Assembly: GCA_026936325.1 (NCBI GenBank)
Contig: JAPTHN010000008.1
Location: 21,474,703-21,538,702, forward strand
Direction: 5' to 3'
DNA length: 64,000 nt
Origin: Platynereis dumerilii
Lineage: Eukaryota; Annelida; Polychaeta; Phyllodocida; Nereididae
The position numbers and the translations under genes were made by a program. The notes beneath the pieces are model-generated. The model worked only from the letters and a program-made list of their open reading frames with translations, did no database searches and was not told the DNA's origin. This document shows, piece by piece, positions 48,600-61,000 of the stretch (positions are counted from its first letter, which is position 1; every line of letters starts with the position of its first letter).

Positions 48600-49737
48600 A
48601 GTGGCTTTCGCGCGAATTGGCTTTTATAGTACGGCAGATTTTCAAAACAATTCTGCACTTTTTGATAAAGTTATGAAATTTGGCACAGTGGTTCCCAAGG
48701 TGTGGAAGTTTAATTTAAATGTTGGGGGCATTCTGCAGAATACTTTTGGTTGCCATGGTAACCATTTTTGCTTCCTGCTCCCCGGTAACCATACTTTCCA
48801 ACTAAATTGCACTTTGCATATGCTGCAAAGCTTATTGCTTTGTGCTACCTGATGTTTGAGGCTCAAATTCTTTTATTTTTTGCATCTTTATTAATTTTTC
48901 TGAGAAAATTATCAGTTTCCATGGCAACCTTACCACAGAAAATTGGCCAGACGGAGGGAAAAACTGAAATATGCCACTTTAATTGCTTATAAAAGGATAA
49001 TGTTTGTACTGATATGCCTCATATCATTCTCGAATTTGAATATTGCTTAATATTGTGAATCTTAATAATTTTTATTTGAAGCAGGTTGCCATAGAAACCT
49101 AATTTTAAGATCACCAAATCATCAAAAGTTTGAGGAGACAAGATCCTGCGTATGATAAAGAAACAAAGTGGTAGGGATTTTGCACCTTACATTATTGAAC
49201 TGCTCTCCCAGTGCTAGTGCAAAAAGTGTTTTCACTCTTAGGCATTATTATATATTGAGAAACTGTTGTCATGGATACTGGTCAAACATTGAAGTTGGAT
49301 CATCACTATTTATAAACTAGAATAAACAACATGTTGAATGTAATAACACCTCAAACAAAAGTAAGATTCATTTTAAAATTGGCAAATTCATGGATTTCTT
49401 GCATCATCTATGATGTATTAAATTGTGTTGCCATGGCAACAAGGAAAATGAGATAATTTCAAAGTATTATAGAATTACCAAAACAATAAAATGATATGCA
49501 AGGATCCATGCCAAAAGGGGTGGCCTTGCATCCCAGTTTTAAATAATTGCTAAATTTGTCATAGGTACTTTATCTTTTATAGACCTAGCCAAAACTTGTT
49601 ACATATTTATGTTCAACACAAGAACCACAATTTTTCATCAAATTCGCATTTCACACAATGGCGTCCTTTCTCAGGCCAGATTCACGAAATCTCACACTTC
49701 ACACTTCAAGATTCATGAATATCCACATTTCACAAAT

Positions 49738-50035
49738 GGATGTCGTGGCCTAGTGCATAAGGCGTTTGACTGCCGCACGCATGGTCGCGGGTTCGAACCC
49801 CAGTCACGGCATGGAGGAACTGAGCAGATCCTCCTTAAACCACTGCTTCACTCAACCCAGGTGCAAATGGGAACTTGGCAATAGGCAGAGATGGCAATTG
49901 TGGAATGCTTAACTAAGGAGTGCGTGAAATTCGCTGCACAATGGTGTATGCTCCCCGGGGAGCTGAGAAAGATTCAAGCTTGATCAGGCCTGTCAAGGAT
50001 GTAATTGTAAAGTCGGCCGAGCTCATAGGAGGACC
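49738..50035 (+). mobile_element. tRNA-headed SINE (family 2), best copy
   Basis: The head (49740-49810) has a 7-bp acceptor-like stem (GTCGTGG with TCACGGC, two G-T pairs), an A box TGGCCTAGTGCATAAGG and a perfect B box GGTTCGAACCC. The body continues through GGAGGAACTGAGCAGATCCT, ATGGGAACTTGGCAATAGGC and TCAGGCCTGTCAAGGATG. The tRNA-like start continues into a body shared with other copies, so it is a SINE and not a tRNA gene. Confidence 0.92.
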
Positions 50036-50991
50036 GCAGATGTTAAACCTGTTACATTTACATATACTTTTCTGTTTTTGTAATAGGCCTGTAACATAAC
50101 ATTTTAGTGATTTTACATGGAGTAGGATGGCCAGTTGGTTACATGGGTTTTATAAATATCACCCAAATACTTTATTTGATATGCTAGAATCACATGTTGA
50201 CAGTTGATGGGAACATATTATTAATTTCTACATTGCTTTCATACTAGCTGTCGACTCGTTAGGGTTTGATGGTTTACAAAAATTCACCAGTACCATCTTC
50301 TTCCCAGCTTCATAATGTAAAGCCTGGTCCCATTTCCGGTGTCAGTTCAGCTTCCAGTCAGCATCCAGTTAGGCGAACTCGAATCTGGATTGAACAGAAC
50401 TGCTGTAGTGACTGGGCCCACCCAGTCTACAGAGACAGGACACAGTGTACAGTGATGAAGATTGGTATAAAGGACTACAAATGCCAAGCACTCTGATTTC
50501 TGTGACAAAATGTGATTTTTTTTCGAAATGACGCAACTTAATATCTAGGAATCTGGTAGTTATATTGGTCACAGAAGTCCAATGAGCATATCAAAAGATG
50601 CGGAATTTAATGGCCTTCAATGTGATATGCACTACCACTCTTGATGGCCCAGATAAATATATAGCTCCCAGATTTGTATGTGGAAAATGTGTTTTTTTTG
50701 CCAAATTCCCAAGAATTTCATGGAACTGGGTAGTGAAAATTATTGGCCATAGAGGATCAATCAGCATACCAAAAGATGGGGAATTCAATGGCCTTCAGTC
50801 TGAAATGCATTGCTGGCCCTGTCGTAGCAGATTAACTTATAGCTCCAATATGTGGACAAATTTGTTGTTGTTCTTTTTAGCCAAAATCCTGAAATGAATT
50901 TCTGGAACTGTGGATATAGGCCTAATAAATTTTGATGAGTAAAAGTTTCCCGGTGGGAAACCTCAGATGAGTAGATGGCCTTATGCCTAGA

Positions 50992-51652
50992 TCTCACGGC
51001 ACATTACGGAGCACTTTAGCCGTCGGCGGGATGGTATAGCCTGGAAATTTGGATGAATTTGGGTGATTTTGTGATTTTTTTTTCTCATCCCAAAGCGGTA
51101 CTTTTTGTTTCCCAGAGGGTTCCTAGAAATGAAGAGAACTCTGCCGTGGATGTCAAACTCTCCAGCATAGAGGCCATATTTTTCTCATTTTTTGGATATC
51201 CGGCGAGCCATTTTTTCAGTGAGAATGAGTAAAAAACATCTCCAGCAGGATACAAGGGCATCCCCTGCCCCTGTGGGATATTTGTACTGCTCCTGTAGGA
51301 CAACATCCCGCCGGCAGTTTTTGACATCCTGCCGGCAGTTTTTGACATCCCGCCGGCAGTTTTTGACATCCCACCGACGGTTTTTGACATCCCGCCGACA
51401 GTTTTTGACATCCCACAGGCATTTAGATCTTGCCCCACAGGCATTTAGATCTTTCCCACAGGGATATGATCTTGTCCCCGATTTACGATCTTATCCCGCC
51501 GATTTACGATCTTATCCTGCCGTGATATGCTTTTAATTAATTATATAATCGTTATATAAACATTGTGTGTCGCTGGGTTAGCCATTTTTTTCCTAGAAAT
51601 CATCTCAAGCTATCCCTCAGGGGTAAAAACTTCTCCGTAAAGTGCCGTGAGA
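50992..51652. mobile_element. Inverted-repeat element with internal tandem words, 661 bp
   Basis: Ends TCTCACGGCACATTACGGAG and, reversed, TCTCACGGCACTTTACGGAG. The inside holds a CCGGCAGTTTTTGACATC array (51300-51420), then iterated GGCATTTAGATCTT and CGATTTACGATCTTATCC words. The open frames across it (repeats of GGMSKTA on the - strand) come from the array. The target duplication is unclear. Confidence 0.85.
51300..51422 (+). repeat. 21-bp tandem array inside the 661-bp element
   Basis: Six units of a CCGCCGGCAGTTTTTGACAT-type word. The period is a multiple of three, which is why long open frames span it. Confidence 0.9.
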
Positions 51653-53039
51653 ATGGGCCATTAGGAGTAGAATTTAAGGTGTTATGGGTTGAGAGGAAAA
51701 AGCCTAATGAGTGAGATGATGTACCTGCTATATGGCTATATGTTATTATGATTAGATTAGATGTCTCTAAGATAATCTGAGGAAAATTTCAGCCTTGATA
51801 TACCATGAGTTCTATTCTTAAAATTCAAAGAAAACTACAGTGTCTTCATTTCAAAAATATTTGTTTGAGTTTTTACCAATTTTTATAGTGCCATTTGTTC
51901 ATTGGAGATACCTCAAGGCTGGCACAAGAAACTGAAGATACATGCCCAATTATCCCTGGAACTAAACTATATATATAGATCTTCAAAATAAGGCAAAAAT
52001 GAAGTAACAAAGGAATATATGAGTCTTTGGCCATTTTTGGAGTTCCAAAGCAAATTGTACATTGGAGGTACTTCAAATTGGACACCCGCAATAGGAAATA
52101 CCAGCCCGAATTGTCATTACAAATAATATCAAAGTGTGCCTAATCAATTGATCAAAACTTTTGATGAAATACAACCCGTAGTAGCCACTTTGCCAGTAAG
52201 ATAAGGCTTCCATGCTTGTGGATACCTCGTCAATCTGAGCCATCTTCGAAAACAATCCTGATTTGAGGTTCCCATTGATTCAAGATTTCATGCATAATAT
52301 TTTTTTGTTTTTTTTTAACATCTTAATTATGCCATTGGTATAATAGACTTTTTTTTTGAAAATATGTTTTTGCTTAATTTTTTAAAACAGTGTAGAAACT
52401 AGAGGCCACATTTCACAATTAAAAGTCTGATGTATTTGTTGAAATGACAATAACTATTGCCTGTATTTTTGGCCACTACTTGGTCTATAAATACTTAGCT
52501 CAGTGCAAAAACATATTAGTAGAATCCCATACGGCCACCAGGGGTGGTCGAATCAAAGAAAGAAAAAATATGAATTTCTTGCCTATTAAAACCCCAAAAA
52601 CGAGGTATCATATGAGAATATGTGACTCTTGGTTAAGAAGTTACATCAGTACACCAATTATTAGGGCGGCCATCTTGAATATGAACAATATGACCGCCAG
52701 GATAGCTCAGATCACTAAAGTGATGCCAAAAATGAATTCCTCAGTCGGAAAAACCCCGAACTAGAGGTATCACTAAAGTATTTACGATGCCTGCTTGAAA
52801 AGCTACGAAATCGTCCATATCCGATGGTGGTCATATTGGATTTGGACACGGCTACCAGGGGGCGAAATCAGCTTGGCAGTAGGTCGATTTTGAAAGGTCT
52901 TAGTAATGTCTGCCCACAACCAAAATCTCATAAAATTGTAATAAAGTGAACAATTTCTTTGCTAAGCTTCATTCTGTGAATAAAGCATTTAATGACCTTC
53001 TTGGGAAACCAAAATTATTTTAAAAAATGCTAATATTTC
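51653..53039. other. Part of the 5.5-kb region without recognised gene
   Basis: Contains phrases such as CATATTGGATTTGGACACGG and GGCCATCTTGAATATG that look like decayed repeat DNA. No coding frame or clean repeat boundary. Confidence 0.4.
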
Positions 53040-53900
53040 CACTTTGACTCCACTTATCACCATAGCAACAACCTTTGCCTTAAATGTCAAATCGCAAAAA
53101 TGAAGTCATATCTCATTGCTAACTTCTTGGTGCAATACTTAAGGTTCCTAGTGATTTCCTCGGCTTTACCTGATAGAAGAATATTTTTCCGAAACAGTGT
53201 TTTGAGACGACTTTTAAATTGTTATGTCTCTGTTTGTATGGTTACCATGGTTACTTAAATCTTTATTTCACATCATGTTAAAGTAGAAAAGTAAGACTTT
53301 CACATAATAGCATCTTCCTATGAATTCCAGCTGCAGAGGCGTAAAACACAAACACACACACACACACTCCTATGAATTCCATCATTTATTGCCCTTCTGG
53401 TTGAAAGTCCAAAATTATTTTTAAAAAGCAAATATTTTCACTTTGACACTTCTTATCACTATGACAACAACCTTAGTCCTATAAGGTCAAATCGCAAAAA
53501 TGAAATTTGGTCTCATAGAACTTTTTTTGGTGCACAACTTGAAGTCCTAACTCATTTCCTTGGCTTAGCCTGATAAATGATTATTTTTTCAAAACAATAT
53601 CTTGAGATGACTTTAATATTGTGATGCCTCTGTTTGTATGGTTACCATGGTTACTTATGTCTGTATTTCACATCAGTAAAAGTAGAGAAGTTGAGCTCTC
53701 ATATGATAGCTAATTTGTACAAATAGCCAAATTTGTTGCCCTATACGGTGAAAATGAACATCAAGATACACCAAAAATGTTTGAAAAATTCACTTTGACC
53801 CCTCTTGTTACCATGACAACAACCGTTGACCCGGAAGGCCGAATGATAAAAATTAAGTTTGAGCAAATGAAGATGTCTTTGGTAGCTCAGTTGAACTCAG
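53040..53900 (+). repeat. Diverged tandem block, units of about 350-400 bp
   Basis: Units open with CACTTTGACNCC at 53040, 53439 and 53791, each followed by a (C/T)ACCATNGCAACAACC word. The first two also share TGTATGGTTACCATGGTTAC at 53235 and 53635. A CA microsatellite sits at about 53352-53366. Confidence 0.82.
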
Positions 53901-54120
53901 CATATAAATCTGGTTAAGATATATCATAAAATATGAAATTCATGAAATTCTGATATTCTTGAACAAAAATGGTTGCCATGGCAACCAGAAGTATTCTCCA
54001 GAATGCCCACAATGCTAAAATTAAGCTTCATGACCTCTAGTATCTACGTGCCAAATTTCATAGCTTTATCAAAATGTGCAGGGTTTTTCTGTTTTTGAGG
54101 GAAAATCTGCCGCACTATTA

Positions 54121-54783
54121 GCAATTCATTGTCTGGAGGAGGCACTTACAGTTTCTGGCCCTTTTTCCTTTGTAGGAAAAGGCACTTTGGTACTGTTGCC
54201 CAATGCCCATGTATTTTGCACGAATAGGACCAACATTCTGTTTGATATTTTGATTCGAAAAATCTATTGACACTTTGGAAACATATCAGACTAACGTGAA
54301 TATTTCATTAAAGTGCCTCATTGAAAGCAGTGGTGTCAGTGCAGGTGGGGCATTTTCCACACCACTTTTTTTACCAAAGCATGGGTCTTCTGTAGGGAAA
54401 AATTGTTAGGATTAAAAGGGACACCATTCTGTGAAGGCTTCAGCAGTTTGCGCTACTTTAAAATGAAACTGACGCCCCTGATTTAAAGCGCACTCTGCAC
54501 AGCGAAATGAATCATGAAGAAGAAGAGCTGTTGCCTTTACTCAAAATATGCTGAACGGCATCGGGCACGTTTTCTGTAGGTTTTTAGAAATAAAGCTATA
54601 GTGCCCATTTTTCTGCCTTCGAGGTCAATGTCACACATTTCGAAATGATACCCTGTGTTATAGTATATGAGACGTGGCTAACAACATCTAAACAAGTCGA
54701 CATTCGTTCATGACAAACTGCACTATCTGAAAAGGACGGAGAAGCATTACAGAAGAAGCAGAGCTCTGATGTACACCAGGCAG
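54121..54783. other. Downstream flank of the METTL24-like gene
   Basis: Would contain the 3' UTR of the - strand gene. No clear poly(A) signal was fixed on that strand, and no other gene is seen. Confidence 0.4.
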
Positions 54784-55092
54784 TTACGATGTCTCTCTCT
54801 GGTAAATCATATTCACAAAAAACATTCTTATCACCGGACAGTAGTCTCTGACTTTTCCTTCCGCGGTGAAGCATAATTCTTTACTCTTCACCACTTTCCA
54901 TTTTCTAAATTGTGCTTCGTAAATTTTTTCTAAGATGTTCCAAAAGAACACGTAATCTTCTGTTGTATCTCTGAAGGCATGGAAAACCACTGCCAATTGT
55001 TTAATCCTTGGTAACAATCTGGAATTGGATAGTGTGTCCATGATTTCCCACTCCTTGAAGTCTGAATCAACTTTGAAGTAATCTATCCTGTC
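54784..55092 (-). CDS. METTL24-like exon 6: C-terminal half of the fold and stop
   Basis: Acceptor CTCTTCCAG. 102 codons to TAA (54786-54784). Encodes RIDYFKVDSDFKEWEI, then IKQLAVVFHAF, FFWNILEKIYEAQFRKW and CPVIRMFFVNMIY, the closing strands typical of the family. Confidence 0.88.
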   Translation of the reverse strand, partial: DRIDYFKVDSDFKEWEIMDTLSNSRLLPRIKQLAVVFHAFRDTTEDYVFFWNILEKIYEAQFRKWKVVKSKELCFTAEGKVRDYCPVIRMFFVNMIYQRETS

Positions 55093-58000
55093 CTGGAAGA
55101 GAAAATATCATGTATAATTGATACGTAATTCAGCTTGATAAGGGCAATAGCAGATATTATTACATAACCAGTATTGACCACTGTGCTAGAGTAATGCTGA
55201 TTGGCCAAAATCAGTAACATGACGCCATCATAGAAAAAGTAATTTTTTTTCCCAGATTTTTTCGTATTGCATCGTTGGAGTGCAAATATATGAGTTAGAT
55301 TTAAAAATAAATTACAAATTTTTTTTTTCACAAAAAAAAAATAAAATAGAATAAAATTTCACTTTTTTTTCTGAAAATGTTTTCCGGATACATTATATTG
55401 GAAGCATAGTGGTCATGCAATAAAAAAAAATACGACACTTATTATAGAGCAATAGGAAAATTCATTTGCACTCGTAAATTAATATTGAACTCGGGCTGCG
55501 CCCTCGTTCAATATGAATTTCCTTGTACAAATAGATTTTCATATTGCACTCATATCATGCCGTAATTGTATAATACTGATCCTATTTTTTTTTTTTCAGA
55601 AGTTGACAGTAATATTGACAGTTGATATATATATACATGCAGAAAAATACCTGTATTTCCATTCCAAAGCTCCTTTGTATTTCTTCTTCTATAGTTGAAT
55701 TACTTGAAATGAAATTGTTGTTTTGACCATTTTCAATCAGGCTGAAAAAAAAAGGACTAAAAATGTTCATTTATAGCATGAATGTATCAGTGGAATTTCT
55801 GAACATTGCCTTGAGTTTCAATTTAGGTCAAGTGGAATATGCAACCGCTGTCAAGAAAATGTACCCGATCTCGTTGGCCAGAGTTCTGAAATTGAAATCT
55901 CCCAACTGAAGTAATATTTCCTGTAGTGCACTTATTTTTTAATCCCAAAATGCTCTTCAGAATGCAAGGACAAAATTATAAAAGATGGTGGTGTGGCTTT
56001 CCCACTTTTTTGTAGTTGCATCTTAACATCTTGTTTTATAATCTTTTGTCACAAGTTCAAAACCAATTGTTGCAAAATTAAAATTGCTGGGAACATAAAC
56101 CAATCCAGAAATACATTGTATGTGGTTGCTTGTTTGTACATACCCTTTTTCAAAAGCAAATATTTTGCATGATGAATTTCTTTCGACATCTTTTTCAAAC
56201 GACCAATCATGTTTGCCCCTGAAATTTAATGCAAAAATAAATCAAAATAAATATCTCTATGCATTTATTACAACTAACGGAAATTTTAGATGAAATTTTG
56301 GTGAGCCAGAAATCATTTAGGCCTATAATTACCCAACAGAATAAACCAAACAATTGTGTCTCTTTGGTTTCAGATTGTTGTCTTCACACCAGTACCAAGG
56401 GTCATCCAAATATCCAAAACTTGAGAAGTTGTTGCACTTTGATTCTAGCAGTTCTGCATTTCTGAAATAAAGGAAGGAAATTGGCTGAATCAAGACACTT
56501 TTGAGATATTTGATAAATTTTTCTTGTTCATAGATCTCAGGTGTTGTTTGTCATATTTGGGTTTCAGGGGAAACTATGACTTCAGTCAAATCTCCCACCA
56601 AAAAAAAACCACACTCTCAACAAAATGTTTTATATGGAACTTTTAAAGGTTCTATAAGCTGGTATATAGATAAGGAACCCTAAAGGTTCCGTATTCATCA
56701 TTTAAAAAGGTTCCAACAGCAAATCGATGGTGAAAGCTCAAAACCTCTTAACTCAAATTTGGGCAAAAGTGTATTTTACCACCAGATGGCATTCTCTGTA
56801 TGCCCCCTATATGATAATTGAAGAACAAAAGTTAGACATTGGTTTATGCCATCTTGTGGATGAATGTTAATTCCTCTTAACTCACATTGGCTGGAATTTT
56901 GAAAGCTGAAACCTCTTAACTCAAAAATACTTTCTCCGAGAAGTTTGCAGTGGGCAGGACAAGAGAGAGAGAGTAATTATAAGTATAATTATAATAATTT
57001 GATATATTTTAAGGTAGGTATTATACTGAAATTGAAGGCTTCCACTGGGGTGGGCATCTGCCCATATTTGCCAAAAATAAAAATTCAGTTGGGACTACGA
57101 AGCTGTCCAAAATGCCCAAAAAGTGCACAATTTTCCGTACTCTCGGAGTTGTGGAGGGATGCTTCTGTTCGTGGGTAGACACATGACCTGAATGACCTCA
57201 TGTGAAGGATTTTGCAAGTAATCATAAAAGCATGGAATTTGGCACATTTGCATGTTGACCTGTGAATATAGAGTACATCTTGATAGGGAAGCACTTCCAA
57301 ATAACTCCTCACGTGAAATTACTGCAATTTTCAATCTGGTGGCCAATGAGCATGTCTGTCATTGTGGAATTCAATTCAGTGGATTGAAATCATGGCCTCA
57401 TCCTAAGGAAATCATTAGAACTTTATGGAAACAGAATTAATGATTCAAACAACAGCTAAGTTTATTTTTTGTACAATAATTGTTATTGTCTAATTGGTTA
57501 CTATTCTTAAATTAAGTTACGTGCTTTATGACGTAAATTTTGCAAAAATTGATGCAGTCATTATTTCCATATCTATACTATTATTCCACTTAGTGCAACC
57601 AGTGTGGTGTGTATCCTATGTTTTTAGTGTCAAAGAAGACATCTAAACTAATCCAAATTTGCTGAAGTGACTTATAATTGTGTGTTTCTTACACCTTTGT
57701 ATTCAAAGACTTTGTGAAATCGTGTTACAAGTGTGTTCTGATCATTGAAAATTACATTACTTGCTCACAAAACACTTGAATAATTGTAATATTTTTTTGC
57801 AAAAGACAAATTTAGATGATGTTTGATTTGTTTGTCCTATTTTTCAAAAAGTTGTGTTGATTTACTTTGGTAGAGGCCATGATTTCATTCTATTAAACTG
57901 TGTCTGGCATGCTCAGTGTCGGCCATCTTGAAAAATGGCTGTCATTGCCCTCTTAGGGTTATCGTGAAGTGCCTCTCTATTCAGATTTACTTCACTGTTC

Positions 58001-61000
58001 ACCTCATTACCATGATCCTTGCCTCATTGGTCCAATAGCCCACAGGTGCAATGACACAGGACCCATTCCACTTGTGCATAAACCTCTCAACTCAATTTTT
58101 TGAAAGCTGAAAACCTCTTAAGTCGTGCAAATACAAGGCACCTCACCTCAGTTGCCACTGCGAGCTTGAACAAACATTGGGATTAAAAAAATTGACCAAG
58201 AAAACAATTAGCGCAATGATGTAGAGGAAGGTTAAACGAACATTTTGATGTATCATATGAAAAAATCTGTTGGGAATTTTTTGAGATATTCGAGTTTTAG
58301 ATTTTTGATTTATCACACCCTATTATTAGCGTGTAATCTGCATGAAAAAGTGATCAAAACTGTCCATTCTTCCTGTTAGGTAATATCTAAGATAAAAGTC
58401 ATAATTCAAAAATAAAAATATGCAGTCATTGTCTCCACAGAAAGTATGTACCACTTCATCCAAACTGACAGGGTGTGATAAACCTATAACAGCTAACATT
58501 TCTGGCTAAAGGCCTGAGAAAATGTTTGCAATACCAGGTTGTGATAGTTACATAATTCTGGTAAATAATTTTAGCAAATTTGGTCTCATCATCTCATTGT
58601 AACAGGCTTTGTTGAGTTTTTTGTGCATTTTATCACTAATTTTGCCACCGTGAAACAAGCATTTCATAGCAATGTAAAAGGATAGACAAAGTTGAGTAAA
58701 TTATTAGACAATGCATGCATAGAATGTTTTTAAGTATCTGCTTCACTGTGAATTTAAATCCCCTGATGTTACATGGAAAGTCTTTGCAATTGGACAAAAA
58801 AACAAAAATAAGATTAAAATTATTATAAATAAACAGTAATATTCATGCTTAATGTATTTTGAGTACTTAAAATGGATGTTGGGTGGTTAATGTTGATGTA
58901 TGTTATCTGGCATCCAAAATCAACCAATCTTTAATTGTATAGAACAAAAAAAATAGCATAAATTCAGTAAATTATGTGAAAATTTAGTTAATACAAACAT
59001 GTACAACCATTGCACATTAAGACTGCAATGTCAAGGTATTTTACTCCATATTTAACTAAATACATCCAAACATCCTATCTATGTGTTTTCTGATGATTCA
59101 CTCAACATTGGCTACAATTTACATGGTTGCAAAGTACTTGTTTCACAGTGGTGAAATTTCCTAAAAATCCCATAAAAAGCTCAATAATACACCATAGAGT
59201 TCAAAAGTGAGGTAGATTTTACTACAACTATTCACCAGAATGATGAAACTGGGGACAAGCTGGCAAATAAACATATTTCATAAATTTTCTTAGAAATGTT
59301 TACTGTTATAGGTTTATCACACTCTGTCAGTCTGAATGAAGTGGTATGTACTTGCTCTTGTGGCAATGACTGCATATTTTTACTCTGAATAATGACTTTT
59401 ATATTAGATATTACTTTAGATATTATTAACAGGAAATGGGCAGTTTTGATCATTTTTAGATGGGGATTCCATGCTAAGAAAAGGGTGTGATAAATAAAAA
59501 ATCTAAAACTCAAATATCTCAAAAAATTCCCAACAGATTTTTTCGTTTGATACATCAAAATGTTCGCCTGACCTTCCTCTACATCACTGCGCTAATTGTT
59601 TTCTTGGTCAATTTTTTTTAACCCCAAAGTTTTCTCAAGCTCGCTGTGTTGCCATGGAGACCAATTTCACATTGAGAAGCAAAATTACATGCTTTATTTG
59701 CCAAAACATAGAATGGGTTGTCCTAAAAGTAATCCCATGATTTCCAGACATTGGTTTTTTGTCTTTTGCTCAATATTTTGTCTTTAATTTGCCATAATTG
59801 TGTATTTCTGAGTTAAGAGGTTTTGAGCTTTCACCATCGAAATGAAAACAACATTTAGATAATCCAGCCGCACTGAACTCTTATCTGGCAATGGAACCCT
59901 TTTCTTTCAAGTTGGGAGCACAGGGTCCTATCATAGGGCCTTCCGACCATGTATTGAAACTTTTCAATTCAATTGAACCCTCAAAAAATGTAGAATCTTT
60001 TTTCGGCCATGGGTTCTTGTGTGTAGAACTGGTGTTTCAATCCACATTGCTATGTCCTCCCCTTGTCCTAATTAGTAATTAGCTTGCAGAGTGAATCCAT
60101 ACACACTCTAAAAAATGTCGGGACAAAATTTTTTTTTTAGATTCAAAATGGTGAAAAACCAAATTTCAATGCAAAACCAAATTTAGTTTTTCAAAAAACC
60201 ATTTTGAATCTGAAAAAAAAATTTTGTCTGAATTTTTTTAGAGTGCATGGAACTGTAAATAAGGAATATGAAGCTCTAGTCATCATCCCATCCTTCCTAC
60301 TTATTACACAGTATACAAAAACAACCTTGAAGTCAAATAATAACTTGAAACTTCAAAGACATAGCCTACCTGTAGTAGGCCTTCCTAGCCTCAGGTAACA
60401 GCATACCACATGTGACATTCCATGGTTCAGTGCACACAGAATGAGATGCAGCATCTTGACACCTTTTAATTGGTCCATCCTTAATGTCACAGATTCCTAG
60501 AGAATATTTTGGTGGTGCCCTGGTTGGAGGGTATCTTAATATAGTGCCTTGGAGGACCTAAGTGATACATTGCATAAAATTGTTAAGTTTTTTATGACCA
60601 GAACAGACATTTGGATGCAATATCCAGAAAAAAAAAAACAGGATGATTCTCATGCATACAGATCGCCAACACATTAATATTTCGAAATTTAAAAACAAAA
60701 GAAAGGAAATTAATGACAATAAATTGTTATAAATCCGTACTTCTCTCATTTAATAATCATTTTGCAATTATGAATGATATTTAATAATAGCTGCTAACTG
60801 TTTGTTTGTTATTACAAGTTTTCAACCCATTTTACAGATTTTACAGCCAATGATTACAATTTACACACAGAGGAAATACATGTACAAAAGAATGCACTAA
60901 CCATATCAGTTATAGGTGTCACTTCGTCTTCAAGTACAATTCCTATGACTATAAGAACGAAAAGGAAAATTAATAGTCCTAAAGCGAAAAAGCAAATTAT

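Larger units (their letters stand above)
48600..54120. repeat. 5.5-kb region with inverted ends and many GTTGCCATGGCAAC-like palindromes
   Basis: The first 170 bases (GTACGGCAGATTTTCAAAA, GATAAAGTTATGAAATTTGGCAC, GGCATTCTGCAGAATACTT, GGTTGCCATGGTAACC) match the reverse complement of about 53960-54120, so the region has long, diverged terminal inverted repeats. Inside are a SINE, a 661-bp inverted-repeat element and a tandem block. No transposase frame is recognised. It could be an old, large non-autonomous DNA element or two inverted copies of one older repeat. No target duplication was fixed. Confidence 0.65.
56612..60025 (-). mobile_element. CACTCTTAAC-family MITE, copy 3, split by a 3.1-kb insertion
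   Basis: The left piece (56612-56728) and right piece (about 59836-60025) together match the reverse of 11854-12168. The insert sits between AACAGCAAATCGA and the ACAACATTTAGAT block. The far end is worn, so the outer TA is not preserved. Confidence 0.85.

Noticed and set aside
49740-49812. A tRNA gene
   Set aside because: The tRNA-like sequence continues into a body shared with SINEs at 28168 and 37721, and no good anticodon arm is present.
51085-51536. Repeat-protein-like frames (GGMSKTA units)
   Set aside because: A 21-bp DNA array inside a transposon keeps three frames open; there is no start context or conservation.
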